Source: Callaeas wilsoni (taxonomy: Eukaryota; Chordata; Aves; Passeriformes; Callaeidae). Taken from it: DNA of 64,000 nucleotides. Positions 53,101 through 64,000 of the stretch are shown here, in pieces (position 1 is the first letter of the stretch; each line of letters begins with the position of its first letter). The DNA is taken from assembly GCA_013398955.1 (NCBI GenBank), contig VWPU01018615.1, forward strand, positions 62,001 to 126,000. Reading direction: 5' to 3'. A program made the position numbers and the translations under genes. A model generated the notes under the pieces. That model did not search any database and was not told the origin of the DNA. It saw nothing but the letters and a program-made list of their open reading frames with translations.

Positions 53101-55849
53101 CTGTGCAGGCTCAAGAGTTTGCACAGTTGAGCAGAGAACAGAATCAAAGACATGACACCAGCCAAAACAAAGTGGAAGTTTCTCAGAGTTCATCAGAACC
53201 AGACCAGTCTCCAAACCAACTCCTGTGTGCCTGCACAAACACTTGCCCAGGAACAAGTGAGGGAGCAATCACAAGAGGCAACAATGGCTTGTGCCACTTT
53301 CAAGCACTTGCAAAACTGTGGAGAGCGTAAGGGTTTCTCAGGCTCTCCAGTCCGAGAAAAGGAGCTACACACAAATCACCAAAGCAACATGCTTTGGTTA
53401 AACACTATATCATATGGAAAAACATAATTTCACTCACAATACAGACCACTGTAGAGATCACTGAAAAGCATGGATTTCTTTGAGCATGATGCTGTATGTT
53501 AATCTACATAGAAACTTCAGACAGAAATATGTCAGTGTGTATGTATTCATACCAGAACCTACAGGAAAACTCTCAATGAACCTTCATCTCAGTTGTTACA
53601 TTAAAGCAGAAGTAGAAGATGAGCCTGCTTAAGAAAAATTAAGGTGGTGCATTTCATCAGGGGGATGAAGAGTTTCTGGAGATAAATGGTCAGATACACA
53701 TCTGCAGAATGAAAAGCAATCAAACATCACAGTCTGCAGCATTCTTAGAGAAGGAAGGTGATCTACTCTGACTTTATGTCCCTTTCTTGTGAGGGTTTTT
53801 TTAACCATTTTTATTAAACCCTTACAAAACACTTTAAACGATATGAAAATATAAGTTATTTTCAATACTGCCTAAGCACCTGAAAAGCTTCAAATGCTGT
53901 ACAGAAGAAATAGCTCCTGATGGCTCCTCCAGGCTTATACTAGGCAAGTGCAAGTACAGTACAAATGCAGTGTTCCTCCTAATGAGCATTTACTAGCAAT
54001 AAACAACGTGAATTGAATGACTGATGGGGAAAGCTGTGGCTGTAAAATTCACACAGCAGGATTTCAGAACTGCATCTAAAACTTACAGAGGTTTAGCTAG
54101 GCAGTGTCTAGCACTGTATAGTGTGACCCCTGCAAATGAAAATGTAGCAAGGAAGGCAGCAATGGACAAGACTTACTAATGTGGACTGAAAATAAAAGTA
54201 ACAAAAGTTGCTCAGTTACACTCTATATGATTTCTGATGTCGTGTTCACATACTAGGTGTTTGTGAAATCATGTCTGAAAATAATTGTCTCACAGTTTAT
54301 TCTCTTCGTCTCTCCAGGGGGAAGATTGTGCCTGTAGTATGAGACTGCACTGTGGTTTTCATACTGGAGTTTTACACCCACATTGATGAAATGTTTATGC
54401 TACCTTGAACTTCTGGTGGACAACCAGTGTGTAAAAAGGATGCCCTCAGAGTCTGTGGGAGGTCATTTCCCTGCTTCACAGTGGTCCAGGAGGAGCTCTG
54501 GTGTCTTGAAAAGCGAAGTATATACGTAAGATACAAAGTCCCGTCATGCCTGGCAGTACTGCTCTGAGATTTCCAACATGAAGCTTAACCACTTTCTAAG
54601 ATACATAAAAATCAGTCTTTGAATGAAGATTTTATTACACAGTACACTTTGAGTGCTTAAAATTCTCTTTTGCATCTGTAAGAAATCAGTAGCCAAAAAA
54701 GGGAACAGGAGAAAGCACAAGGATTACCCAAAGTAATCATACTGAGCAGTAACATTTAGTATTGGATGAAGTTTCCTTAAAGTTAACAGGAATTGAAGGA
54801 AGGGTGAATGAAATGTGTATGAAGAACAAACACAAACAGCTCTAAAGATCATTTTTTCTAGATCTTGATTAAATGTGATACAACTGACTTAGATACTTTG
54901 AGAATTAACAAAATAGCATTTCAGAGCTACTCAGATTCCCGCATTTTCATCTGCACGGTATTGTGAGTTTTTCTTTCTTTTTCTTGGTAACTGTAAATAT
55001 ATGATTAATGTTCCACTGGAAACTTTGTGAAATGGAAATTGCTTACCAGGAGCTGAGTTCAGCCCTGTTTGTAAGCAGATGCAAATACCTAATTTTGTAC
55101 CAGCACGTTTCATGGTTGTTATTGGCCACATACATGTGTATGTCTGGCTTGTCTGAGTCACTCATAGTGTAAGGCCTTAGAGGAAGAATAGGTAAACTCT
55201 AGCATGACTGAACTCCACTGCAGTTTTGTTACAGCATTCGTGGGACCAGGATTCTATTTCATTTATTAAAAGCCAGGGAATACAGTACTTTTTAAAATAC
55301 ATACAAAATTTAAAGAAAAAAATATACAAAAGTCACCTTAATGTTTTGCTCTTTTTCAAACTTTCAAGATTATATTAATTGCTAACATTCCATAGTGTGC
55401 TTTAAAAATATGCAAAGACAAAATTATTTCAAAACGAAGGACAGAGCCTGATTATAGCATTTCGAGAAACAAGACTGGACTATAGGCTGAAATCCAGTTG
55501 GATTTTCTAAATAAAAATCTCTATCTAGTATTTAGTGACATATACACAGAACTAAAATCCAGAGTGCTATGCCTTATTCTGTAATCTGAACCCCAGAGAA
55601 CCTCCTGCTTTTTAAATAAGTTAGCATATGTATCAAATTGAGTTTTTGTTAAAACTCCACTGGTCAAAAAATATTTATTGCTCCATCTGCATTAGAAATT
55701 TCCTTATCATTAATTGTGCTTAGTGACAGAGAAGGGACAAGTAACAGCATGAGAGATCACTAAATAGCACAAGATCTGCCCTAGGCCATGGGTCTCACCT
55801 GGTTACCACAGCTTCTCCTTTCCAAAGGCAGCCTCATGTAACCTCATCC

Positions 55850-56330
55850 TAACAGCCGGGGACGCAGGGAGCCCCGGGTAGGGAAACGGATGAATCCTTC
55901 TGAACAAGTGGCCAAATCAAGAAAACATAAGCAAGTAAGTAAGCATTTTCCAGCATCTACTGTGACTAAAGCAATTGATAAATACAGGTGACCACGCAGT
56001 TTTATGCATGCACTTTATGGCCAGATGATGACTCTCCCACTCCAGCCCCTCCCGAGATCTACGCTCCCAGCTAAATCGCCCCGCAGTCCCTGGGCAGATG
56101 CGGCTGAAATCAATACTGTCATAACAACATCCCTCTCCTTTCCCCCCCCAAAGCCCCATAACAGCCAAGTTTCAGCGGAGCTCGGTATTGACCGGCTCCC
56201 AGAACCGCCGGGCACGATCAGCCCGGATCGCTATCTGGTGAGAGGGGAGCACGTCCTGACTTTCCCCAGTCACTTAAGCCGGCGTCTCACTGCTCGTCCT
56301 TAGAGACCACAGCTCCACTCAGGCAGAGAG
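55850..56330. promoter_or_regulatory. CpG-rich block, candidate internal LDLRAD4 promoter
   Basis: Roughly two dozen CpG dinucleotides occur between 55850 and 56470, densest at 56045-56300 (for example GAACCGCCGGGCACG and CCCGGATCGC). The surroundings are almost CpG-free. It lies 5.5 kb downstream of the LDL-A exon on the gene's strand. LDLRAD4 is known to have shorter isoforms that lack the LDL-A domain and arise from an internal start, which would need a promoter in this intron. I could not define a first exon or start codon. Overlapping short minus-strand frames (55917-56168, 56015-56215) are what GC-rich DNA would give by chance. Confidence 0.4.
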
Positions 56331-57935
56331 CGTCTAGACAGTATTCATGATCCATCTGTCTGGCACAGCCAGGCTGATGACAAACTCTATTAGAGCCGAA
56401 ACAATTTTTTTTTTTCTGCTCTTCCCTCCTCCCATCTCCCTTTTCCTCCGAGAAGCAGTAATCTGACACTGAAAATTACTATCATTGTTGCAATGCTCAA
56501 AATAGCAGTGCCAGACTTTCATTAACATCAACGCTAGACTGCTAAATATTTAAAGAAATGGATAAATTTCACCTGAAGTGGGACAGCCCGGCACACATGA
56601 AAGCAGAAGCACAATCAAAATGTAAATCTAAGCGGTTGTTTTTATCTGCACAAATTCAGTGTCACAGTCAGAGGGGGATGCCAAAGGTCTCTTTAAACAA
56701 AATATTTTCCTTTGATTGAGCTTTTTGTTTTTAAAACAGAATCATTCTCCAACCCCCTGCAGATCCCTACAAAGCTCAGAGCTGACAGCAGTAGGTGGGG
56801 GTGGTGAAAGGGAGAGCTATATATTTGATTTGTTTGGGTTTTTTTACCTTGCAGAGGAAAATGAACTCCTACAGCAAACTCTTCTATGCCAAAACAGCCA
56901 TGACACATCACCTCCATCAATGCTGACAACTTGAAATTTGATGTAGACATAATTTGCACATGACAAGAAGGATTTGTTCTCACTTATTTTATTCTTCTGT
57001 AAATTCTCAAGCATGTCAATATTTGTGTTTGATATGCCCACGAACACATACAGATCACAGCAAAGACAACTACCTGTACTGTTTTCCACCAAGCAATTAA
57101 AAATCCTAAAATCTCCACCACCACAACCCTTCTCAATAAGACATGACTTAGACACTGCAGTCTTGCAGATAACAGACTACACTTCCCATTTCAAAATCTA
57201 ATTTATTTTAGCAGGACAAGGCAGGCTGATTGTTTGTTGTGAAACAAAGGGAAATACTCAAACAAATGAACTGTGTCCTTCTAGAGGCAGGCACATTGTT
57301 TCAGTTCTTTGGAGTCCAAATTCTCCAGGTCACATGGCAAGCTGCTGCCAAGGCCAAGTCTGCAATGTTTAAAATCCTACTCTTTGCCTCATTTTTCCTA
57401 TCATGGCTTTGTGCTGTTAAATACACCCTTGACCTCCAAGTAGTCTTAAAAGAACAGTCATCTCCATTATCTCAATCAATAAGCCTTTACAGCTGATGAA
57501 AACAAAAACAAGTAGCCCTACTGAAAGCTGACATGGGTTATGCACAAGGCGACCTGCAGGGAGAGATGCAGCAGCACTGGGGTGTCCTCAGCGAGGAGGG
57601 GTGTGCTTCAACATGCATCACCAAACCTGCAGCCCAGTGTAAACCAAGCAAGCTGTTACCTTAACATGTTCAGCTTAAATGCTTTAGCATTTATTTTTAT
57701 CAACTTGCTGGTCTGCAGCTTGTGTCATCTAAAATCAGACTCTAGCACACCTTGGATTTTCCCAGCTGTCCTCCAATGTCTCTGTGCTATACAGAGTAAA
57801 TTGCCCACATAGCAGTGTAAGGAAGCCCTACCTATAAGTCAGCAAAGGAAAATTAATACAATCAAAGAGCTGCAAAGATACACATTTTGTTTTCCTTTGC
57901 GCACATGAGACATTGAATTCAGTAGCGACATTTTT
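56331..57935. other. Intronic stretch, no gene seen
   Basis: AT-rich non-coding sequence between the CpG-rich block and the plus-strand CR1. Short frames on both strands at 56693-57200 have no recognisable domain. Confidence 0.55.
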
Positions 57936-58210
57936 GCAAGGGCATGTAGTGATAGGACAAGGGGGAATGGCCTGAAAGAAAATAGGCTTAGATTAGGTAG
58001 CAGGAAGAAATCCTTTACTGTGAGAGTAGTAAGACACTGGAAAGGGTTGCCTTGAAAAATTGTGGGTGTCCCATCCATAAGAGTGTTCAAGGCCAGGTTG
58101 GATGGGGCTTTAAAGCAACCTGTTCCAGTAGAAGGTGCCCCTGGCCACGGCAGGATGGTTGGAACTATATGATCTTTAAGGTCCCTTCCAACCCAAACCA
58201 TTCTATGATT
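57936..58210 (+). mobile_element. CR1 LINE 3' end, 5'-truncated copy
   Basis: This is the 3' end of a CR1 retrotransposon in sense orientation. It starts around GGCATGTAGTGATAGGACAA and passes through GAAGAAATCCTTTACTGTGA and GTGTTCAAGGCCAGGTTGGA. It finishes with GGTCCCTTCCAACCCAAACC and then ATTCTATGATT, the diagnostic CR1 3' terminus with its short terminal repeat. Only about 275 bp remain, as usual for CR1 5' truncation. It is opposite to LDLRAD4 and to the other CR1 copy. It matches the expected CR1 pattern closely, so it is probably not among the oldest copies. Confidence 0.92.
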
Positions 58211-61200
58211 TAAAAGACTGAATTAACAGTTAGCACACTAGAGCCACATAAGAACGGCAAGGAGAGAGAAACATCAGATCTAGGAGGTTTGAAGTCCTCT
58301 AACACAGTAAGATAGCATCTCCTACAATCATGAGATCCAGGGAGCAGGTGACCTACAAAAAAAAAAAATTCTTTCTATGCCATTGCCCATGCAACTTAAC
58401 TGAACAAAAAGCTCCAACAAGACATTCTGGATTTGGCTGCTGGAAGAACACAAATGAGAAATGCTTCAGCAGCTGGCAAATATGGGGTGCCACTAACATG
58501 GCACATACTGCTCAAATAAACTAAAGCAGAACTTTCATATGAAAATTTATTTATTTAGACATTGTTTGGGGTCAGTCTATATATAACTCTGAAACTAAAT
58601 GAATATTTTTTCCATCACAGGAGGATAGAAGGTTTGAATACAGCATGACAAAGGGATTCTTTGAACAGCAGAGGGGAAGGCATACTGTTGTAGTGACAAT
58701 GTGCTGTAGGTAAAGACAAGGGAAGTCCCAGGGAGAAACAGGATACCCTGCTTGGATGTAAACCAGCACAAACTAATAAGTGGCTCCTTTCAACAGTTTC
58801 TTTCCCATTCGAGAACTGCACACAAGCAAGAAGATGCAAGAACAGAGCTGATATGTAACACTGACCAGAAAGGAATACCTGCTTTAATATTCAAGTGATT
58901 TTTTTTTTCTTAATACTAATTTTCTTCTTATTGAACTGTATTACTGTCTTGCTACTAATTAGAGAGCAATGAATGTATGTAGTTCTGTGTTGAAAGGCAG
59001 CCTGCTCAGCTGAGACAGTTCAAGAGCATACACTCTGGTAGGGATCCCCATTAAAATCATTGAGCAAAAGCATGCACACATTTCTTAATTCAACGTGTCA
59101 TCCCTATAAAGCCTGGGGACCTCACTTCAGCAAGTATTCTAAAAACATTTTTTCAAAGCTGGAATAAGCCAACACAACTAACTGACATGACCATAATAAT
59201 GTTGTTTCCTATTACCAACTGCCACTGATTTCTACTATGTAGTAGTCTGTTTAATAGCCAGAATATGATAAATATAATTTAAATACAGTTTATGGTTGTA
59301 TTATTTTTCTTTTTTTTCCTCTTTGTTTCACCATTATGATCCCGTTTCACTGGGATTTGGGTTTTTTTACTTAAAACCAAAGTCCCTTTATTTAACAGCA
59401 CTTGTCACAAAGTCCCTATTGCAATGAAAAAATATTTGTCAATATCCTCAAATACAACAAATAATTAACTGTTTTCTCTGCCACAAGGTGAGCAAAAAGT
59501 TGAACACTTCCAAATGCTCCTAGCAATGAATCCAGTATTTCTTTTACAAACTCCTTAGTTCCAATATTGTTGCAAAACCAGCAAATACAGTTCTTGAAAG
59601 ACTTAATAAGACCGTTTACCTAATTACCCCTCTTCCCTCAGCACTTGGGAGATCTCAAGTAGTAGGCCTATTGGACACCATATTTTAGAAGCAGTCAGAG
59701 AAAATGAACAACTCTAACAGATTCAAGGAAACATAATTCATATGAGCAAACTTGGAGGGTTTTGTTTTGTTTGTTGGGGGTTTTTTAACACCCACAGATG
59801 GGTGGTAACAGCCCTCACAGCAGTAAAAGGCTGATTTGAGGAGGAAGCTAACTATCTTTCTCCAAGTCCACTGAGAAGTAAGAAAAATGCTGCCAACTTG
59901 CACGACTTTCCAGAGACAGGATCATGAAACACGCCAACTGCAATTCCCATGAAAGCAGTAGGGAACCTTTTGCTGAAGGTTTTCAGAGACACATTTTGTT
60001 TGGTTTGGTCTGCATAAACTTTATGTCGCTGGAGGCAGGGGGAATGACTCACCAGCTGACCAGGCAGGTCTGTCTTCATGATCTACAGCACCACCTGAGG
60101 GGACAGATGTGACTTAGGGGAAGACCAGGAAGTTAGCAGATCCTGGATCAAGCAAGTAACAATTTCTAGAGTCCAAAGGCCTTTAGAGGAGAAGGTGCCA
60201 ACATGATACTTGATTACTGCATGATTGCCACCAGCACAGAGGGGTACTGCAAAACCACCAGCCCCCTCGTTGTCAGACCTCAGTTGTGTCAGCCCTCAGA
60301 ATGAAGAAGGGTTTGGGAATTCCACCTAAGAGGCTCCACTTAGGAACTCACAAGGTGCCAGTGTCACACTGCAGCTGTGCAGGGCCACCACCTGCAATGC
60401 CACAGCTGCTGCTCATCACCAAAGCCTTTCCCTCCATGTGATACCACTGTGGTTTCCGTGGCCACTTTTGGACAAACAATTGTGCTGGCTTGGTTTAAGA
60501 GAAGAGCTGTACAGTATCCCAGTCAAAAAGAATTCCTCTATTTGAACTTTGAAGATATGCTTACAAGTTTTGCATGAATAAATATTAAAGTGTAACTTTT
60601 TTAGAACTCAAAAGCCAAGGTTATGGGCAAATGTGACATTTTGATTTGGACTCATCAGCAAAGCCTATGTCTTGTCCTGGGACTTGGGAGAGATGTCCAC
60701 TCAAAACCAAACAAATTAAAACAAAACTAAAATGAAATAGCCTAAAAGGATACATAGGTCATTATTATTTCAAAGCTACTGAAATCACTGCAAAGGTACC
60801 AAAGTAACACAAAGTACAAGATTTAAACAATTTAGAGTACAGCATTTAGGAACATCTTCACTTGGAGGTTAGAGGGTAGAGGAGGATAGCTGTATATCCA
60901 ACACCTGACTTCTTTTCTGAATCCACTACACTGATTCTTTCCTGCTGATAGCCCCATGCATTAATTAGAAAAATTACAGATACATGCTGCTCATAATTCC
61001 TATTACTAATAACAACATAACAAAACAGATATTCCTAAGACATAGGAAGTCACACAGTCACAACCAGAAGTGAAATAGAATACTGAGGGATGTCAGTATG
61101 GGCAGAACAAAACCATCTGGAAAGCAGAAGTAACATAACCACTTCTATTGTACCTGTGTATAAGAAACCTTACTGGAAAATTTATCACCCATCCAGAAAG

Positions 61201-61817
61201 CTGAATTGTGGTTTAAAAATAAATTATTGCAGAACAAACAAAAGCAAAAACAAAGCTTGATTTCAGTGTATATCACTGAGGGCAAAGCACTAAGAACTCA
61301 ATTCTAGTGATAAACTCTGGCACTCTGTGTGCAATATGTATGCACCAAAGAATAGCAACTAAAACTATTTTAAATATATACCTACAAAGGTCAGTAATCT
61401 ACCAAATGATGCTGATCTCAGCACCAGTAAAACTAATAGGAATGATGAACAGAAAAATTATCATTTTCTTGATAGTCTAAATAGCATATAAAGACTCTTA
61501 GAGCACAGAATATTTTGTAGAACCTTGGGAAAAAAAATTTCATTATGCTTTCTCAGAGGCCACATATAATCCATATGATTATAATCTCAATGTCTGTAGT
61601 ACAAACTCCCTTGGAATAACTACAAATTTCCATGTTTAGAATCCTGGGGAAACTGTGTCACAAATCCCTGCTAGTTCAGAGAAAAATAGTATTTACTTTC
61701 TCTGTCTCATACTCCCTCGATATCGTACTGCAGACCAAGTTTCCAAAAAGACTGATTTCTGAGGTAAACAGACATATTTGACATACATACATACATGGAT
61801 GCACACAAGGAGCCAAT
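58211..61817. other. Intronic stretch, no gene seen
   Basis: AT-rich non-coding sequence between the CR1 and the LDL-A exon donor. A CATA microsatellite sits at 61780-61796 just inside the intron. No additional exon is recognised. Confidence 0.6.
61780..61796. repeat. Microsatellite (CATA)n next to the exon donor
   Basis: About four copies of ACAT/CATA, roughly 20 bp into the intron from the donor of the LDL-A exon. Confidence 0.85.
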
Positions 61818-61823
61818 ACTCAC
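61818..61823 (-). other. LDLRAD4: Splice donor of the LDLRAD4 LDL-A exon
   Basis: Read on the minus strand, TTTAGCT is followed by GTGAGT, a full consensus donor. Splicing here leaves a single T as the first base of the next codon, compatible with Ser-Glu at the start of the next LDLRAD4 exon. Reading through the donor gives residues (CEYWLLVC) unlike the family, so the exon ends here. Confidence 0.88.
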
Positions 61824-61964
61824 AGCTAAAGATGCCTGGAGGTGGATGCTCTGTTACAAGCAGGCAGTTCTCTTCATCACTGTTATCCCCACAGTCATTC
61901 TGTTGGTTACAAATCAGTGAACCAAGATACAAGCATTTACCACTGGCGCAGGTGAATTTGCACT
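61824..61964 (-). CDS. LDLRAD4: LDLRAD4 internal coding exon (LDL-receptor class A domain)
   Basis: This internal exon encodes an extracellular LDL-receptor class A module. Seen: 46 full codons carry six cysteines at exon codons 1, 5, 10, 18, 24 and 33, the acidic DCGDNSDEENC box that binds calcium in this fold, and then LLVTEHPPPGIFS. That linker together with the SGKCLYLGSL core is what I recognise as LDLRAD4 (C18orf1). The exon starts with two bases that complete a codon and ends with one base of the next. It is therefore a symmetric phase 1-1 exon, usual for LDL-A modules. It is preceded by a pyrimidine-rich acceptor ending TTTCAG and followed by GTGAGT. Known of the family: LDLRAD4 is a single-pass endosomal/membrane protein related to PMEPA1; its cytoplasmic part binds SMAD2/3 and NEDD4-type ligases and limits TGF-beta signalling. 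Those cytoplasmic exons, the membrane segment and the start-codon exon are not in this window. Oddity: the residue after the fourth cysteine is Asn, where canonical modules have a calcium-ligand Asp. Confidence 0.93.
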
Positions 61965-61995
61965 CTGAAAGGCAAAAAAGAAACCAAAACAAAAA
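61965..61995 (-). other. LDLRAD4: Splice acceptor of the LDLRAD4 LDL-A exon
   Basis: Read on the minus strand, a T-rich tract of about 30 bases ends in GCCTTTCAG immediately before AGTGCAAATTC. The first AG is used, because it gives two exon bases that complete a Glu codon (G|AG) before the first Cys codon. This fits the known order Thr-Glu-Cys in the family. Confidence 0.85.
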
Positions 61996-63706
61996 TTTGT
62001 GAGAAAATTGATGCCTACCCTTCTTCAGTGCTAAAATGACAATACTTTTCAAGTAGATGCTATAATGGTGGATGGGTCTTTGGCATTTCAACACCAAAAC
62101 AAACAATTTTGTCCTTATAGCATTGTATGTATAAATATGCACGCGACACATTCCTGATCACCAGAATCAAACCACTAGTGAACGAGATTTCCCACTTAGG
62201 AAAATTCACCTTTTTTAATAATAAGCCATATTTTTTGCAGCTCATGTTGATTACAGTTCACTTTGGACAAAGACCGTGTTCTCATACATGTTTGTGTGGC
62301 ACCTTGCATATTTGGGGCAAGACAGCACTAATAATAAAAATAATAATTGTCCCGCATTAAAAAAAGACTTGCATCAGCTGTAAGGCAACAGCACAGTTTG
62401 TAACCAGGAACAATCCTGTCCAGACACAGACAATTATTCCTTAACTACCTTCCCAAAGCCAATTTGCCAGTCTCCCACCTAATTACAATCAAGCACTTGG
62501 TGTCTGCACATTGAATCCCACATTCTAGTGTTCCTTAAAAGTCAGTAAACTTCTAAAATACCTATAAGGTGTCTGAATGCTAAATACAGGCATGCTGTAG
62601 ATTTTACACTTTGTTACACTCCTTTTTACACCAAAAAAAAGAACAGTTTCCCCTAAATATGATTCCATCATGAGAACAATTCCTCTGAGACCAAGTATAC
62701 TTTACAGCAAGTACTGGAGATGTAATTAGGAAGTGTTCTCAAAAACACACACATACAATTATAAAAAGCTTTCTCACTAGGCTTGTTCCAAAGTTAAATA
62801 CACATATAGAACAGAGAACACATTATATCTAGACAAATTAAAATTTAATGATTACACTACAGCATGTTGACAAATTCTGGTGATTGTCATTCACAAGCAG
62901 AGGCAAAGCAGACAGAATTAGAAACTCTCACAAGTAGTTTATTAAAGGAGTGCCATTCACTGGACCCTGGGCTTCCCTAAGACTGAAGTATGGGTTGGCT
63001 GATTCTGCTTCAGAGAGATGATTTCTGGTCCTTCCCAGCAAAGAGACAGAATTCGTTCATCTTCAACAGTATTAGCAAAAGACTTTGCTTTAATCTTAAC
63101 TTAGTCTGAACTGCGACAACAGGTCCTCCAATTCTAAAAGGTCCCTAAATCAGTTACTGAGGTGTGACACTTACTCACATGTGTCTGTTGCATAATGCAA
63201 GCATGGTAATAGCAAAGGAGAGGAAAGAGAAATTGAGAAAGGGAGCGAATTCATTTTCATTTTTCATTTGCTTTATAGATAAAAGCAATTTGCAGACTTC
63301 ACTCTGAACACTTTTCAAGAGTATTAATGATATTTTGGTACACATACCAGCAAGAACCTGCTGCAATAAAAAATTGTATGCATAAATATGTGTAACATAT
63401 AAAATGTTACTTAGGAATATAAATAGAAGGCATGAAATACAAGGAAAACAAGAATTTCCCATGGCGGAAAAAAACTGATCTATTTCATTTGGTGAAAGTG
63501 CACTTATAAAATTAGTATTTGCCTAAATGAGGTCCTCAAATTTAAGCTTTGTCAGTTCAACTCTGCAGTCTCTGATCTATGAAAATTGTAGAATAAAATA
63601 CTGTATAAACAAATTATTTTCTTCTGTTTGTTGCTCTGTTCTTCTCTGCTACAACGAAGAACTGAAGAGGCATTGAAGGGCTTCGATTCTTTTCAAGTAT
63701 AGGCTA

Positions 63707-63740
63707 TAAAAAAAATCATAACCAAAAAAAAATCATAACC
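63707..63740. repeat. 17-bp tandem duplication
   Basis: Two adjacent copies of an A-run followed by TCATAACC. The copies are almost identical, suggesting recent slippage. Confidence 0.85.
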
Positions 63741-64000
63741 AAATGAAGTAAGCCTTTGAAACCCATGGAACTGAAAAGGTCATTAACAATTACTTTTGGA
63801 AAGCAGACTTAAAGACCAGGCTCAATATTAGGAATCTGATAATTAAAATGCTTTAGGACTCATTTCTGCAATTTCATGAAGAAACTGGAACAAGAAATGA
63901 ACAAAGCTGTCTTGGAAGGTTAAAAAAGTTGCCTTGAAAGGATTCAAACTTTCCAGGTATCTTAAATGAAGAATATAACACAGTGTTAAATTAGAGTGGT

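Larger units (their letters stand above)
44701..55849. other. Intronic stretch, no gene seen
   Basis: AT-rich non-coding sequence. Noticed: a TCTG run at 46053, an A/C-rich tract at 46415, a G-quadruplex-capable run at 47107 and a CTAATTAG palindrome at 48078-48085. The 163-codon plus-strand frame at 51001-51492 starts with a non-ATG codon and has no recognisable family. Confidence 0.55.
1..61823 (-). other. LDLRAD4: LDLRAD4 intron downstream of the LDL-A exon (partial, at least 61.8 kb)
   Basis: Everything left of the donor at 61823 is interpreted as one long intron of the minus-strand gene, extending past the left edge. I looked for the next family exon (a Ser-Glu-Leu start, a long Ile/Val-rich membrane segment, then basic residues and PY motifs) on the minus strand and did not see it. 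LDLRAD4 is a very large gene in vertebrates, so such an intron is plausible. An unannotated exon or a nested non-coding gene cannot be excluded by eye. Confidence 0.7.
61965..64000 (-). other. LDLRAD4: LDLRAD4 intron upstream of the LDL-A exon (partial)
   Basis: AT-rich non-coding sequence that precedes the LDL-A exon in the direction of transcription and runs off the right edge. I see no exon encoding the LDLRAD4 N-terminal peptide. The only structure I can support is a short duplicated unit near 63707-63740. Reading frames here are short and resemble no known protein. Confidence 0.7.

Overview
The window reads as intronic vertebrate DNA, most probably from a bird. The evidence for a bird is two CR1 LINE copies whose 3' ends match the typical avian CR1 layout, a compact avian-type solo LTR, and otherwise very low interspersed-repeat content. 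The sequence is AT-rich, has no long open frames, and carries many short A-rich simple repeats. I cannot assign a species.

One protein-coding exon is clear. It is a 141-bp minus-strand exon at 61824-61964 that encodes a complete LDL-receptor class A module followed by the peptide LLVTEHPPPGIFS. I recognise this as the LDL-A exon of LDLRAD4 (C18orf1), a single-pass membrane protein of the PMEPA1 family that dampens TGF-beta/SMAD signalling. The exon has a good acceptor and a consensus donor, and it is phase 1-1, as expected for an LDL-A module. The gene is therefore transcribed right to left. Positions 61965-64000 belong to the intron upstream of this exon. Positions 61823 down to 1 belong to the following intron, which is at least 61.8 kb long. 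I found no transmembrane or PY-motif exon of LDLRAD4 in the window.

Within the large intron, from left to right: a solo LTR-like element on the minus strand (about 7093-7445); a possible minus-strand exon ending at a strong donor (20494-20593); a GC-rich block behind a TATA motif on the plus strand (32934-33200); a 5'-truncated minus-strand CR1 (36837-37310); a small exon-like island on the plus strand (40141-40215); a CpG cluster (44390-44700); a G-quadruplex-capable run (47107-47134); a larger CpG-rich block (55850-56330), 5.5 kb downstream of the LDL-A exon in the gene's direction; and a plus-strand CR1 3' end (57936-58210). The CpG blocks are candidates for internal promoters of shorter LDLRAD4 isoforms that lack the LDL-A domain, but this is inference.

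I found no operon, CRISPR array, tRNA, rRNA or convincing novel multi-gene system. The longer open frames have no recognisable domain, and some begin at non-ATG codons. I treat them as chance frames.
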